Below are positions 1 through 8,505 of a stretch of DNA of 64,000 bases, piece after piece. Source of the stretch: Peribacillus deserti. Its GTDB lineage: Bacteria > Bacillota > Bacilli > Bacillales > DSM-1321. The notes below the pieces were generated by a model. It was given only the letters and a program-made list of their open reading frames with translations, had not been told where the DNA came from and ran no database searches. The first letter of the stretch is position 1. Every line of letters begins with the position of its first letter. A program made the translations under genes and the position numbers. The stretch lies in NCBI RefSeq assembly GCF_002863585.1, contig NZ_PGUY01000017.1:1-64000 (forward strand), in the 5' to 3' direction.

Positions 1-85
1 GAAGGTGTCAGTCCGGAGCTGGACAATACCCGCTGCTCCCGCAGGAGTCTCGCACCTTCCACTACGATCAACCTGTTTAATCAAT
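1..85 (-). repeat. Edge of a composite dispersed intergenic repeat
   Basis: Bases 1-60 nearly match 54848-54908, including the junction between two repeat modules (GCGAGACTCCTGCGGG followed by TCCAGCTCCGGACTGACACC, read on the minus strand). The flank to about base 120 also resembles the flanks of the copies at 36 kb and 54.6 kb. The element continues beyond the left window edge. Bases 130-240 hold nothing I can recognise. Confidence 0.75.
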
Positions 86-239
86 AAATTGTATCAAAAA
101 ACAACAATCTTTTAGAAAACAGCCAAAAGAAAAACGGAAGACGATGCTTTCAAGTATTTATTGTTACACCACTATGAATTGCCGTCTTGATTAAACGCAA
201 TCAACATATACCCAAAATTAGCATCATCGTTAATAAAAA

Positions 240-275
240 AAGAAATAAAAGAACCTGGCAGGTTTGCCTGCCAGG
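240..275 (-). terminator. Intrinsic terminator of the rib operon
   Basis: A perfect 9-bp stem (CCTGGCAGG at 254-262 pairing with CCTGCCAGG at 267-275) is followed on the minus strand by a T-rich run. It lies just past the ribH stop codon. Confidence 0.8.
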
Positions 276-282
276 CAGTAAA

Positions 283-750
283 TCAATCGATTGATGAAAA
301 AAGATTCGCCATTTCAACTGCTGTAACAGCAGCCTCATAGCCTTTGTTGCCCGCCTTTGTTCCGGCACGTTCAATCGCCTGCTCGATATTTTCAGTGGTT
401 AAAACACCAAATACTACCGGAATTCCTGTTTCTAATGATACTGATGCTACACCTTTAGCGACTTCATTGCAGACATAATCAAAATGAGGTGTTGCACCAC
501 GAATAACTGTCCCGAGCGTAATTACCGCATCGTATCCGCCCTTTGCTGCGAGTCGTTTTGCCACCTGGGGTATTTCAAATGCACCTGGCACCCAGGCTAC
601 ATCAATATTTTCTTCATCTACTCCGTGACGCTTCAGTCCATCAAGCGCACCGCTTAATAACTTCCCAGTTATAAACTCATTAAAACGGCCAACTACTATA
701 CCTACTCGTAACCCTGTGCCAATAACATTACCTTCAAAAACTCTTCCCAT
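283..750 (-). CDS. ribH: 6,7-dimethyl-8-ribityllumazine synthase
   Basis: This enzyme condenses 5-amino-6-ribitylamino-uracil with 3,4-dihydroxy-2-butanone 4-phosphate to lumazine, the penultimate step of riboflavin synthesis. The 155-residue length is typical. Visible family features are the N-terminal GRFNEFIT segment, the WVPGAFEIP substrate-binding segment (about residues 53-61), the [15 protein letters not shown] segment (about 81-95), and [14 protein letters not shown] with the following A-R-G-like stretch. The start follows GGAGG with good spacing. It is the last gene of the ribE-ribB-ribH operon, 36 bp after ribB, and is followed by a strong terminator. In Bacillus the product usually forms an icosahedral shell around riboflavin synthase. 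Confidence 0.97.
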   Translation of the reverse strand: MGRVFEGNVIGTGLRVGIVVGRFNEFITGKLLSGALDGLKRHGVDEENIDVAWVPGAFEIPQVAKRLAAKGGYDAVITLGTVIRGATPHFDYVCNEVAKGVASVSLETGIPVVFGVLTTENIEQAIERAGTKAGNKGYEAAVTAVEMANLFSSID

Positions 751-786
751 TTCTATAGCCTCCTATATATCAACAATATTCGATTA

Positions 787-1410
787 TTATAAAGTACTGC
801 TTGCTGCTGAGATTTTTTTTCGATAAGAGATCAAATCAGCAATCGTGATCATTTTCAGCCCATGTTCCTCTGCAATTTTGATCAGTTCAGACACCCTTGC
901 CATCGTGCCATCTGCATTCATGATTTCACAAATGACCCCGGCAGGCTTTCCACCGCTTAAATAAGCTAAATCTACTGCAGCTTCCGTATGGCCTGGCCGT
1001 TCCAGTACACCGCCCTTTTTAGCGATGAGGGGAAATACATGGCCCGGACGCTTAAAGTCCTCTGGTTTTGCATGATTGTCAAGCATTTTCAACACAGTGT
1101 GTGATCTTTCATACGCGCTGATTCCTGTTGTGGTATCTTTATGATCAATCGAAACGGTAAAAGCCGTCCCATGATGATCTGTGTTCGTTTCAACCATGGG
1201 ATGCAATCCAAGTTTTCCTGCAAGCTCTGCTGTAATGGATGTGCAAATGAGTCCTCTCCCATGCGTCGCCATGAAATTGATCGCCTCAGGGGAAGCATCT
1301 TCTGCTCTTACGATAAAGTCTCCTTCATTCTCACGATGCTCATCATCAGCAACAATCACAATCTTCCCTGCTTTTATATCCTCTAGTGCATCTTCTATCC
1401 TGCTGAACAA
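787..1410 (-). CDS. ribB: 3,4-dihydroxy-2-butanone 4-phosphate synthase, stand-alone RibB
   Basis: It converts ribulose 5-phosphate to 3,4-dihydroxy-2-butanone 4-phosphate plus formate. The sequence shows the catalytic [11 protein letters not shown] segment (about residues 22-32), [27 protein letters not shown] and [10 protein letters not shown], all typical of the family. In Bacillus this domain is normally the front half of a fused RibBA of about 400 residues. Here the protein stops at 207 residues, right after the [10 protein letters not shown] segment, so the GTP cyclohydrolase II half is absent and ribH follows directly. The start is TTG with GAGGCGGTG upstream. Function as a DHBP synthase is secure; whether the cell has GTP cyclohydrolase II elsewhere cannot be seen here. 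Confidence 0.93.
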   Translation of the reverse strand: MFSRIEDALEDIKAGKIVIVADDEHRENEGDFIVRAEDASPEAINFMATHGRGLICTSITAELAGKLGLHPMVETNTDHHGTAFTVSIDHKDTTTGISAYERSHTVLKMLDNHAKPEDFKRPGHVFPLIAKKGGVLERPGHTEAAVDLAYLSGGKPAGVICEIMNADGTMARVSELIKIAEEHGLKMITIADLISYRKKISAASSTL

Positions 1411-1422
1411 ATTAACACCGCC

Positions 1423-2064
1423 TCAATAAAATCCATTTTCCTGTAAAAAATCGATACTTAACGAAGACGACTTTTTAACAGATTCGGTTTTTTTCAATAT
1501 ATATTTTGCAAACAAGTCCGTTTCTATGTTGACTATATCTCCCTTTCCCTTGCTTCCTAAAACGGTTTGTTCATGGGTATGAGGGATAAGGGAAATCGTG
1601 ATCGTATCTTCTTTCACCTTAAAAACAGTCAGGCTGGTACCATCTATGGCAATCGATCCTTTAGGGATGCAATACAGGCTTGTATCATCCTGCAATAAAA
1701 TATCATAGTACACGGCATTTTCTTGCTGCACCTTATTAACGATCCTGCCTACCCCGTCAACATGGCCTGTAACGAAATGCCCTCCGAACCTTCCCCCTGC
1801 GGCAATTGCCCTCTCAAGATTTACTTTTGAACCGGGCTGCAATAGGTGAAGCGAAGTGGCTTTTACTGTTTCAGGCATCACATCAGCGGTAAAGCTCTCA
1901 GAAGAGAAGCTGGTAACCGTTAGACAGACACCATTAACGGAAATACTGTCTCCAAGCCGCACATCTTCTAAGACAGTCTTCGCATATACTTCAAGTGCAC
2001 TGCTATTAGCGCGCTTATGCAATAGTTTTACAGTGCCGATTTCCTCAATAATTCCTGTAAACAT
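1423..2064 (-). CDS. ribE: Riboflavin synthase alpha chain
   Basis: It dismutates two 6,7-dimethyl-8-ribityllumazine molecules to riboflavin and the pyrimidine precursor. The 213-residue protein shows the two internally similar lumazine-binding domains: MFTGIIEEIGTV opens the first, and FGGHFVTGHVDGVG (around residue 95) opens the second. I chose the ATG at 2064 because it begins the canonical MFTGIIE and follows GGAGGGAGACAG. An in-frame ATG 39 bases upstream lies inside the leader terminator and is rejected. It is first in the operon. ribD, which normally precedes it in Bacillus, is absent; the FMN riboswitch sits there instead. Confidence 0.96.
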   Translation of the reverse strand: MFTGIIEEIGTVKLLHKRANSSALEVYAKTVLEDVRLGDSISVNGVCLTVTSFSSESFTADVMPETVKATSLHLLQPGSKVNLERAIAAGGRFGGHFVTGHVDGVGRIVNKVQQENAVYYDILLQDDTSLYCIPKGSIAIDGTSLTVFKVKEDTITISLIPHTHEQTVLGSKGKGDIVNIETDLFAKYILKKTESVKKSSSLSIDFLQENGFY

Positions 2065-2080
2065 CTGTCTCCCTCCGCTA

Positions 2081-2116
2081 CAAAAATAAAAACCCCTTAA
2101 CATGATATAAGGGGTT
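2081..2116 (-). terminator. Regulated leader terminator of the FMN riboswitch
   Basis: AACCCCTTA and TAAGGGGTT form a 9-bp stem at 2091-2116, followed on the minus strand by TTTATTTTT. It lies between the FMN aptamer and ribE, where the transcription-terminating expression platform is expected. Confidence 0.85.
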
Positions 2117-2213
2117 GGGAGAATATGGATAATATAGGTGCGTTGAAATAAGCCTATTGTTCTGTTTACTTACGAAACAATAGACTGATTCAAAAATAGA
2201 CCAGTTCCACATG

Positions 2214-2339
2214 TCCTTCTCCCATCCAGACTATACTGTCGGCTTTGGATTCACACCAAATCCTGCCTAAAAAGGCTCGCGGGCTCGTAAGCTAAGCTTC
2301 ATCACCGCCGGCTGGGACTTTCACCCGACCCCGAAGGAC
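2214..2339 (-). promoter_or_regulatory. FMN riboswitch (RFN element)
   Basis: Read on the minus strand, all RFN signatures appear in order: GGGGTCGGGTGAAAGTCCC, CCGGCGGT, AGCCCGCGAGC, GGATTTGGTGTGAATCC and GCCGACAGTATAGTCTGGAT, closing with a stem GTCCTTC / GAAGGAC. FMN binding is known to favour the downstream terminator (2081-2116) and so to lower rib expression. Confidence 0.97.
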
Positions 2340-2589
2340 AAAATATAAAATTTTTTATCATAGATTCAAGGCTCTGCCTGAAAGTTCTATGAAATCAATT
2401 GAATTTTAGCACCAGGAAATAAGAAAAGCAAGAAATGAAAATCTGTACAACGAAGAAGTTTGTTGATTTTTGGAGAATAGTGTTATTTCGAGGACCATTT
2501 TGCATAGAGGGGATTGGTGGAATCTGCCTAGTTGATTTTTCTAGCATGCCATACGCATTTCATTGACATCCAATTGCTATTTTTTAAAT

Positions 2590-2945
2590 TACAGATGATT
2601 CAGGACATATTTGTTATCTGCAGCAGGGGATTTGTGTCTATCCACATTATGTGTCAAAAATAACTTTGGCCATCATAACTTCTAATCGGCCACATGAGAT
2701 TTCGCCGCCATTTACCTAGATGGTTAGTAGCACAAATAATTTGCGATATAATGTTTTGAATCGGCAGAATCAAATTCCGCTGCATCATACACATAATAAA
2801 TTTAGTATTATCATGTTAATTTGGGACATGATTTGTTATTTGCAACAGGGGATTTTATTTCCATCCACATATATGTTTAGAATCACAAATGGGATATAAT
2901 ATTTTGATATCTGCACTTGAGATTTGGCTGGCCTATCACAGTTTA
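2590..2945 (+). repeat. Degenerate tandem array, units about 70-80 bp
   Basis: Five related blocks follow one another near 2607, 2680, 2755, 2835 and 2905. The block core reads roughly TTATCTGCANNAGGGGATTT followed by a C-rich end. Units often begin with ATCCACAT and carry CACAAAT then GATATAATNTTTTGA. No convincing coding sequence covers it. It fills the gap between the rib leader and the next array. Confidence 0.55.
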
Positions 2946-3069
2946 GAATAAAAAAGGTCTTATTTTTTATAAAAACGGCATGTTTTGGTAAAAATCGGAA
3001 CGTAAAAAGATTAATCCAGCCGCCAATCACCAGCAAATATCAGGTTTTCGATAAAAATAGATGCCGACT

Positions 3070-3275
3070 TAAAAGTTTATGCTTAGGTCCGGAGATTTTA
3101 TGCTTATTTTTTTTACTTTTATGCTTATGTTTTAGCAGTTTATGCTTATGTTAAGTGGTTTTATGCTTATCCTAGTCTTTCCTTTGCGTATTTTGATAGG
3201 TTTATGATTAAAAAAATGGATTTATGCTTAAAATTACTGGCTTATGCTTATACCGCTGGGTTTATGCTTATCTCA
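3070..3275 (+). repeat. Phased TTTATGCTTAT array, period 20-21 bp
   Basis: The core TTATGC(TTAT) starts at 3077, 3098, 3119, 3140, 3161, a degenerate copy near 3182, then 3202 (TTATGA), 3222, 3242 and 3262. Each conserved part of about 11 bp is followed by about 10 variable bases. It lies in the untranslated gap between the rib operon leader and the SulP gene. Confidence 0.85.
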
Positions 3276-3423
3276 CATTCTAAATCATGCAAAATCTCAT
3301 TAATAAAACTATCGCTTTTTACTAAAGCAAACAGATTAATAGCCACCCTTATAGGTGTTCCGATAGGCGTTCTTCCCTTTATCGACGCTAATCTAGTTTA
3401 TATAATGCCACCATTAACACACC

Positions 3424-3460
3424 ACAAAAAAAGAGACTGACAGCATTCTTTCAGTCCCTG
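3424..3460 (-). terminator. Terminator of the SulP gene
   Basis: GAGACTGA (3433-3440) pairs with TCAGTCCC (3451-3458). On the minus strand the stem is followed by a run of seven T. Confidence 0.75.
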
Positions 3461-3467
3461 GTTTGTA

Positions 3468-4937
3468 TTAATGATTTTTCACAGCTTTACGCTCCGCTTT
3501 ATCAAAGATGGCTAACTTATCGATTAGTTTTGAACTGGCCGAATCTAATCCTTTTATAGTGACGCCTGTGCCTAGTTCTTTATATTTTAAAACGATGCGG
3601 TCAATGGCTCCGACAGCCGAATCATCCCAAAGATGAGACTCGGTAAAGTCGATCACAACTGCGTCATCTTCTTTGAATTTGAAGTAACTCATAAATTCTG
3701 TAACGGATGCAAAGAACAGCTGCCCTCTGACCCGGTATACAGTCTTTCCGCTGGCAGCGCTTCTGCTTACATCGACTCGGGATATTTTAGCCGCAAAGAA
3801 CACCGCACTTAAAATTACGCCGGCGATTACGCCCTTTGAAAGGTCATGTGTTATGACAACCGTAACAACAGTAACGATCATAACGATAACATCCGTCTTA
3901 GGCATGATGTGAAGTTTCAGCAGAGATGACCAGTCAAATGTTCCTATCGATACCATAATCATGACAGCGACCAGAGCACCCATAGGTATACGGACCAATA
4001 AATCCTGAAGAGCAATAATAAGAACCATTAAAAAAGCTCCGGCAATAAATGTTGATAATCTGCCTCTTCCTCCTGCTTTTACATTAATAACGGATTGTCC
4101 GATCATCGCACATCCGGCCATACCGCCAAAGAAACCGGCAATTATATTAGCAACTCCCTGTCCTCTTGCTTCTCTGTTTTTATCGCTGTCGGTGTCGGTC
4201 ATGTCATCCACAATCCTGGCTGTAAGAAGGGATTCTAAAAGCCCGACCAAAGATAGGGCAATGGAATAAGGAAGGATAATATTAATAGTCTCAAGATTAA
4301 GCGGGATATGCGGAATCATAAATGCCGGAAGACTTTGGGTCAGCTCTCCCATATCGCCTACAGTCCTGACAGAAGCTCCTGTTGTAATGGCTATAATCGT
4401 CATCACAATGATCGCAACAAGTGGAGCTGGTATAGCTTTTGTAAACCTGGGCAGGATGTAAATAATGGCAAGAGAGCCTGCGACCATAGCATACATAGCC
4501 CATGATTCACCATAAAAATGCGGCAGCTGGGCCATGAATATCAAGATAGCAAGTGAGTTTACGAAGCCTGTCATCACACTTCTTGGGATAAATTTCAGTA
4601 AAATGCCTATTTTCGCCATTCCCAGTATGATTTGGATAATGCCAGTCAGGATGGTGGCTGCAAATAAATATTGCAGGCCATGATCCTTTACAAGAGTTGC
4701 CATCACGAGGGCCATAGCCCCTGTGGCAGCAGAAATCATGCCTGGTCTGCCCCCAATAAAGGCAATTACAACGGCAATACAAAATGAGGCATAAAGCCCG
4801 ACCATAGGATCCACACCTGCAATGATAGAAAATGCAATAGCCTCAGGTATAAGGGCCAGCGCCACAAGGACTCCAGACAATATATCCCCCTTTACATTTC
4901 CAAACCATTCATTTTTAATTTTTTGTAAGTTGAACAA
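3468..4937 (-). CDS. SulP-family anion permease with STAS domain
   Basis: This is an integral membrane anion transporter of the SulP/SLC26 family. The N-terminal part has the family segment ending in [19 protein letters not shown], then GLYASF and about ten to twelve hydrophobic helices. The last 90 or so residues form a STAS domain ([16 protein letters not shown], then [20 protein letters not shown]). Members carry sulfate, bicarbonate or other anions; the sequence does not settle which. I prefer the TTG at 4937, which has AAGAGGTG five bases upstream, over the TTG at 4976 that would add 13 residues and lacks a good ribosome site. The gene stands alone between the TTTATGC array and a CorA-like gene. 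Confidence 0.88.
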   Translation of the reverse strand: MFNLQKIKNEWFGNVKGDILSGVLVALALIPEAIAFSIIAGVDPMVGLYASFCIAVVIAFIGGRPGMISAATGAMALVMATLVKDHGLQYLFAATILTGIIQIILGMAKIGILLKFIPRSVMTGFVNSLAILIFMAQLPHFYGESWAMYAMVAGSLAIIYILPRFTKAIPAPLVAIIVMTIIAITTGASVRTVGDMGELTQSLPAFMIPHIPLNLETINIILPYSIALSLVGLLESLLTARIVDDMTDTDSDKNREARGQGVANIIAGFFGGMAGCAMIGQSVINVKAGGRGRLSTFIAGAFLMVLIIALQDLLVRIPMGALVAVMIMVSIGTFDWSSLLKLHIMPKTDVIVMIVTVVTVVITHDLSKGVIAGVILSAVFFAAKISRVDVSRSAASGKTVYRVRGQLFFASVTEFMSYFKFKEDDAVVIDFTESHLWDDSAVGAIDRIVLKYKELGTGVTIKGLDSASSKLIDKLAIFDKAERKAVKNH

Positions 4938-5092
4938 AAGAACACCTCTTACATCCTTCTTTTTAGTGACTTTCAACTCTCATGAAAGCCGGATCCGATG
5001 TTAACGCTAAACATTATAACACTCTCAATTTTGATGACAAAGAGATTTTTTCATAAAGAAAACTGCCCTCTACTTAAGGACAGTTTGAATTC

Positions 5093-6559
5093 CTACTGTT
5101 TCCTGGTCGAAACTGCTGTCTTTCTTTCCCATGCCTTATGCTTCAGCCGGTCTTTTCTCCAAGTAAGGAACGTTGAAATCGTTAGATACACCGACACGAT
5201 CATCCCGCTTACGGTTACAAATAAGGCTATATATTCGAATAAGGAATATCTCATAAGTCTTTCCCAATTGATATTTCCCTTTAAATCATCAATCACTTGA
5301 TTCATTCCGTAGATTCCGCTTATTACGGTGAACAGTGTTAAATACAGAAGCAGCAAACTATTCTTCTTATCAGAAAAAGATTCTTGGTAGCGATACAAAC
5401 TGTAAAGTGTCTGTTTTCCGTCATCATACATGGCTTCAATCTTAAAGACGTCCCTTAAATGCAGAAAGATATCTCTTCCCTGTGATTGGGTTGCCAGCTC
5501 AATAAAGTAATAATTGGCAGTAAATGAATTAACGATATAAATGAGTTCTTCTACTTTCTCCCTGTCCCGATCAACTCTTATTTCCGAGTAATCATTGGCA
5601 ATCTTAAGCAGGACGATTTTATGAAAAAGATTGAGAAGGGTCCCATAATAATATTCTCCAAACATCTGGCTTACAATGGCATCCAGGCCAGATCTCTGTT
5701 CATTGGTAATACAAGAGAAATGGTCTTCCTTCACTACATAATACGTGTCTGGAGCCCATCTGTCATAGCTGTTTTCCTTTAGGAATTCATTGATATACCT
5801 TTTGTTCGTGGAGCTTATGTTTGGTTTTCCTTCCTGGTCGCTCCCATCCAGATTCGCTGCACGGAAAACATCCATTTTCACAAAGGGATCAGTTTCCCTA
5901 AAGGAAAAAATGGATTGTACGTACATCTTGTCATCCTCGAAAAAAGGGAACGTTTCAAAATAGGATTCCTCCATGTTCGTCTTATCAAAAAAATCCGTAA
6001 TGGAAGGATTTATATGCTTGGTTATGAACTCCTTAACATCTTTGAAGGTATCTTCTTTACCCTGGATGGATATCTCACTCTCTGAGTTCCTCCCGGGACT
6101 TAGACTCCTGAACCTTGCTGCAAAATCCATCACAGCGGAAAAATCTGCTCCTCTGTCAATTTGGAGCCGAATGGTGATGAACCCAACATTAATCGGGCAT
6201 AGCGTGACATCGGTAGATAAAAGTTTAAAAGGAAGAGAAAACTTCTCAGTCCTGTATTTACAATCTAGATTCATGGGTCTTGAGTACCTGTGGAATCCTT
6301 CTTGGTTTTCCGTACTGGGAAATAAAATTTTATTAGTAAAAGGCAGGTAATAGCCTTCAATATTTTCATGGGAAATCTGAAAATCTCCGTAGTACTTATC
6401 CTCGAGCGAAAGATCATCCAGCTTAAATAATTCAAATTGCTGTTCAGACAGCGTTTTTTTTAGGGAAACAATACGATTTTCTTTTATAGAAAAGGGGAGC
6501 ACAAAAAGAAGCAGTGCACGATTAATTTCTTTTTCCTTAATTTCAATTTGACTCATCAT
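5093..6559 (-). CDS. Divergent CorA-like (2-TM-GxN) membrane protein
   Basis: The 488-residue protein has a large, mostly soluble N-terminal region and exactly two strong membrane helices near the C-terminus (about 398-418 and 443-463), followed by a basic tail. The first helix ends in ISGIYGMN, which matches the GMN signature of CorA Mg2+ transporters, and the short loop and second helix are also as in CorA. The soluble part is far longer and little like classical CorA. A magnesium or other divalent cation channel is plausible, but the assignment rests on the C-terminal architecture alone. The start follows GGGAGCAGG. No partner gene is evident. Confidence 0.6.
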   Translation of the reverse strand: MMSQIEIKEKEINRALLLFVLPFSIKENRIVSLKKTLSEQQFELFKLDDLSLEDKYYGDFQISHENIEGYYLPFTNKILFPSTENQEGFHRYSRPMNLDCKYRTEKFSLPFKLLSTDVTLCPINVGFITIRLQIDRGADFSAVMDFAARFRSLSPGRNSESEISIQGKEDTFKDVKEFITKHINPSITDFFDKTNMEESYFETFPFFEDDKMYVQSIFSFRETDPFVKMDVFRAANLDGSDQEGKPNISSTNKRYINEFLKENSYDRWAPDTYYVVKEDHFSCITNEQRSGLDAIVSQMFGEYYYGTLLNLFHKIVLLKIANDYSEIRVDRDREKVEELIYIVNSFTANYYFIELATQSQGRDIFLHLRDVFKIEAMYDDGKQTLYSLYRYQESFSDKKNSLLLLYLTLFTVISGIYGMNQVIDDLKGNINWERLMRYSLFEYIALFVTVSGMIVSVYLTISTFLTWRKDRLKHKAWERKTAVSTRKQ

Positions 6560-6815
6560 GCTTACCTGCTCCCTTCGATTTGTGTTTTCATTATTATCTT
6601 TCTTATATACTCAATTTATTAATACCACTCCCCGAAGAAAAAAACGAGGAATCTGATTGATCTTACATACTAAAAAAAAGATGGGGTATCCTAAATTTTA
6701 AATAAAGTGAAATTTTGTAAATTAAAATGATGTTTAGAATGTCCCAAACTGGGGCAAAAAAAGAACAAGCTTATAAGCCAAGTAAAAAAAATCATCAAAA
6801 AGGAGACATGCTATC

Positions 6816-7082
6816 ATGGAATTTTTATGGTCATTAATTATAGGTGGTATTATCGGTTGGTTAGCTGGATTAATCTTAGGACGTGACGTCCCTGGAGGCG
6901 TTATCGGAAACATTATCGCTGGTTTTATCGGTGCATGGCTTGGAGGATTAATCTTTGGAAGCTGGGGTCCTGATGTTGGCGGATTCGCTATTATCCCGGC
7001 ACTGCTTGGGGCTATCATCTTAATCCTGATTGTTAGCTTCATTATGAAGGCTGTACGCGGCAGAAGCCACAATAATCATTAA
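6816..7082 (+). CDS. GlsB/YeaQ/YmgE-family small membrane protein
   Basis: This 88-residue protein consists almost entirely of three glycine-rich hydrophobic helices, with GGIIGWLAGLILG at the start, IIAGFIGAWLGG in the middle and LLGAIILILIVSF at the end. These are marks of the transglycosylase-associated (GlsB/YeaQ/YmgE) family, whose members are often general stress proteins of unknown function in the membrane. AAAGGAGA precedes the ATG. It is monocistronic and ends before a strong bidirectional terminator. Confidence 0.88.
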   Translation: MEFLWSLIIGGIIGWLAGLILGRDVPGGVIGNIIAGFIGAWLGGLIFGSWGPDVGGFAIIPALLGAIILILIVSFIMKAVRGRSHNNH

Positions 7083-7130
7083 TAATAAAATTAACATTTA
7101 AATCTTAAAACCACCTAAAACAACAAACAA

Positions 7131-7167
7131 AAAAAGATCAAGACAGTTACTGTCTTGATCTTTTTTT
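7131..7167. terminator. Bidirectional terminator
   Basis: AAGATCAAGACA (7134-7145) pairs with TGTCTTGATCTT (7151-7162), with A-run and T-run on the two sides. It serves the converging genes ending at 7082 and 7170. Confidence 0.9.
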
Positions 7168-7169
7168 GT

Positions 7170-8135
7170 CTATAAAAGCAATTGATCAATAACCGGCTTT
7201 TCCTGCTCAATCCGCTCCTTTAAATCCTTCAATGTATATGACTGCCATGTTTCAAGTTGGTCTATATCCCAATTCTTAGTGAATAGATCCAGCAGAAAAA
7301 ATTCCCGATGCTTAAGAAAAAGTGGTATTTGTTCGGTCATTTCTTTATGTAGAGTAAATTCCTTGGTATACCCATCGAAAAATTCGTAAAAAAATAGTTC
7401 TGTGAATTTTTCGTTTTTTCCATTAAAAGAAGTATTCTGCCAATTGGCATGATAGAAGCTGGCAGCTATATCATTTGCATACCAATAATAAGCACAGTCA
7501 TCAAAATCAAATAATGTGATTTCTCCAGACTCTACCCGGAAATTGCCCTGATGAAAATCATTATGCATCAGCCCAAAGAGATCCGGTGTCCTTGAAAGAT
7601 CCGATAATACCTTAAGATGCTCTTGATACTTCTCCCTAATGATATCCGGAACAAAGGGACATACACCACAAAAGATAGAAGCATCCGCCTCCAGTCCGAC
7701 AGGTCTCACAAGGTCTCGTTTTACGTTATTTGCGGCAATCTTGTGCATGTTCCCCATCATTCGGCCCCATTTATTAAATAGGCCCTTATTCCAGATATCC
7801 GGCTGAGTTACATCCACGGGACAGCCTGACGCAGCTTCGAAGGACACCAGATGATAGGGACCCCACTTATGATGAACCGTTTCTATGAAGTTCCCGGCTG
7901 CAGACTTCACCGGCAGTGAGACCGGGATCCCGCCGTCATGTAAGGCAAGAATAAATGCGATTTCGCTGGCAATCAGATTCATATTTCTCAGCTTTGCAGG
8001 AGTAATGCGCAAATATTTTTCACGCCCGCCTTCTCCATATGAGTAAACAATATTCTGGAATCCCTCAGTAACCCGCTTAATCTTAGTGGTTACCCCAAAC
8101 ATTTCTTTTGCCTTAAGAAGGATCTCGCTGTCCAT
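7170..8135 (-). CDS. Aminoglycoside-phosphotransferase-fold (APH) kinase
   Basis: The 321-residue protein has the APH/choline-kinase fold. It shows the catalytic loop LMHNDFHQGNF (HxDxxxxN, about residues 190-200) and the metal-binding LFDFDD about 15 residues later, with an N-terminal lobe carrying FQNIVYSY. Such proteins phosphorylate small hydroxylated molecules (homoserine, choline, aminoglycosides, sugars). The substrate cannot be told from sequence, and there is no reason to call it a resistance gene. The ATG follows GCGAGGA and overlaps the end of a possible small upstream gene (TAATG). It converges on a shared terminator. Confidence 0.8.
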   Translation of the reverse strand: MDSEILLKAKEMFGVTTKIKRVTEGFQNIVYSYGEGGREKYLRITPAKLRNMNLIASEIAFILALHDGGIPVSLPVKSAAGNFIETVHHKWGPYHLVSFEAASGCPVDVTQPDIWNKGLFNKWGRMMGNMHKIAANNVKRDLVRPVGLEADASIFCGVCPFVPDIIREKYQEHLKVLSDLSRTPDLFGLMHNDFHQGNFRVESGEITLFDFDDCAYYWYANDIAASFYHANWQNTSFNGKNEKFTELFFYEFFDGYTKEFTLHKEMTEQIPLFLKHREFFLLDLFTKNWDIDQLETWQSYTLKDLKERIEQEKPVIDQLLL

Positions 8136-8317
8136 TATGTATTCCTCGCTTTATCTGAACTTAGATACACTTGCCCCTTATGTATTCGCTGCAGCTTATC
8201 TAACTCCTCCTTTGCAGAAAAAAGCGATCGATGATATAGTTTGAACATTTCAGTTAACAAGGGAGCGGTATCAATACGATAACAAGGATGGCCAACTGGT
8301 GATTTGTCATCATACAA
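8135..8317 (-). CDS. Possible small protein upstream of the APH kinase
   Basis: A 60-codon frame beginning with TTG ends in TAATG, overlapping the start of the kinase gene, which would suit translational coupling. The predicted product is hydrophilic and charged in its second half (KEELDKLQRIHKGQVYL). No good ribosome site precedes the TTG, and I do not recognise the protein. An internal ATG (MFKLYHRSL) could also be the start. It may be a small hypothetical gene or a chance frame. Confidence 0.25.
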   Translation of the reverse strand: MYDDKSPVGHPCYRIDTAPLLTEMFKLYHRSLFSAKEELDKLQRIHKGQVYLSSDKARNT

Positions 8318-8505
8318 TTTGGCAAAAACATTTCATTTAGCTGCTTTATTTTTAAGATTGGAGGAATAGAAAGATCTTGTTTAGTGCATAATAGGTTCAA
8401 CAAAATATTGGATGTTCTATTTACCAAAGATTTTAATATAAATTAGCTTTTATTAAGAAATTTAGGGGTATAAGTGAAGTATTCCACAATTAGGAGGCTG
8501 AATGT

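Noticed and set aside
2065-2103. Upstream ATG for ribE
   Set aside because: It lies in the leader terminator and gives 13 residues not seen in riboflavin synthases; the ATG at 2064 has a GGAGG site and the canonical start.
2836-3440. Several frames of 66-78 codons
   Set aside because: They run through the repeat arrays and follow their periodicity; no ribosome sites.
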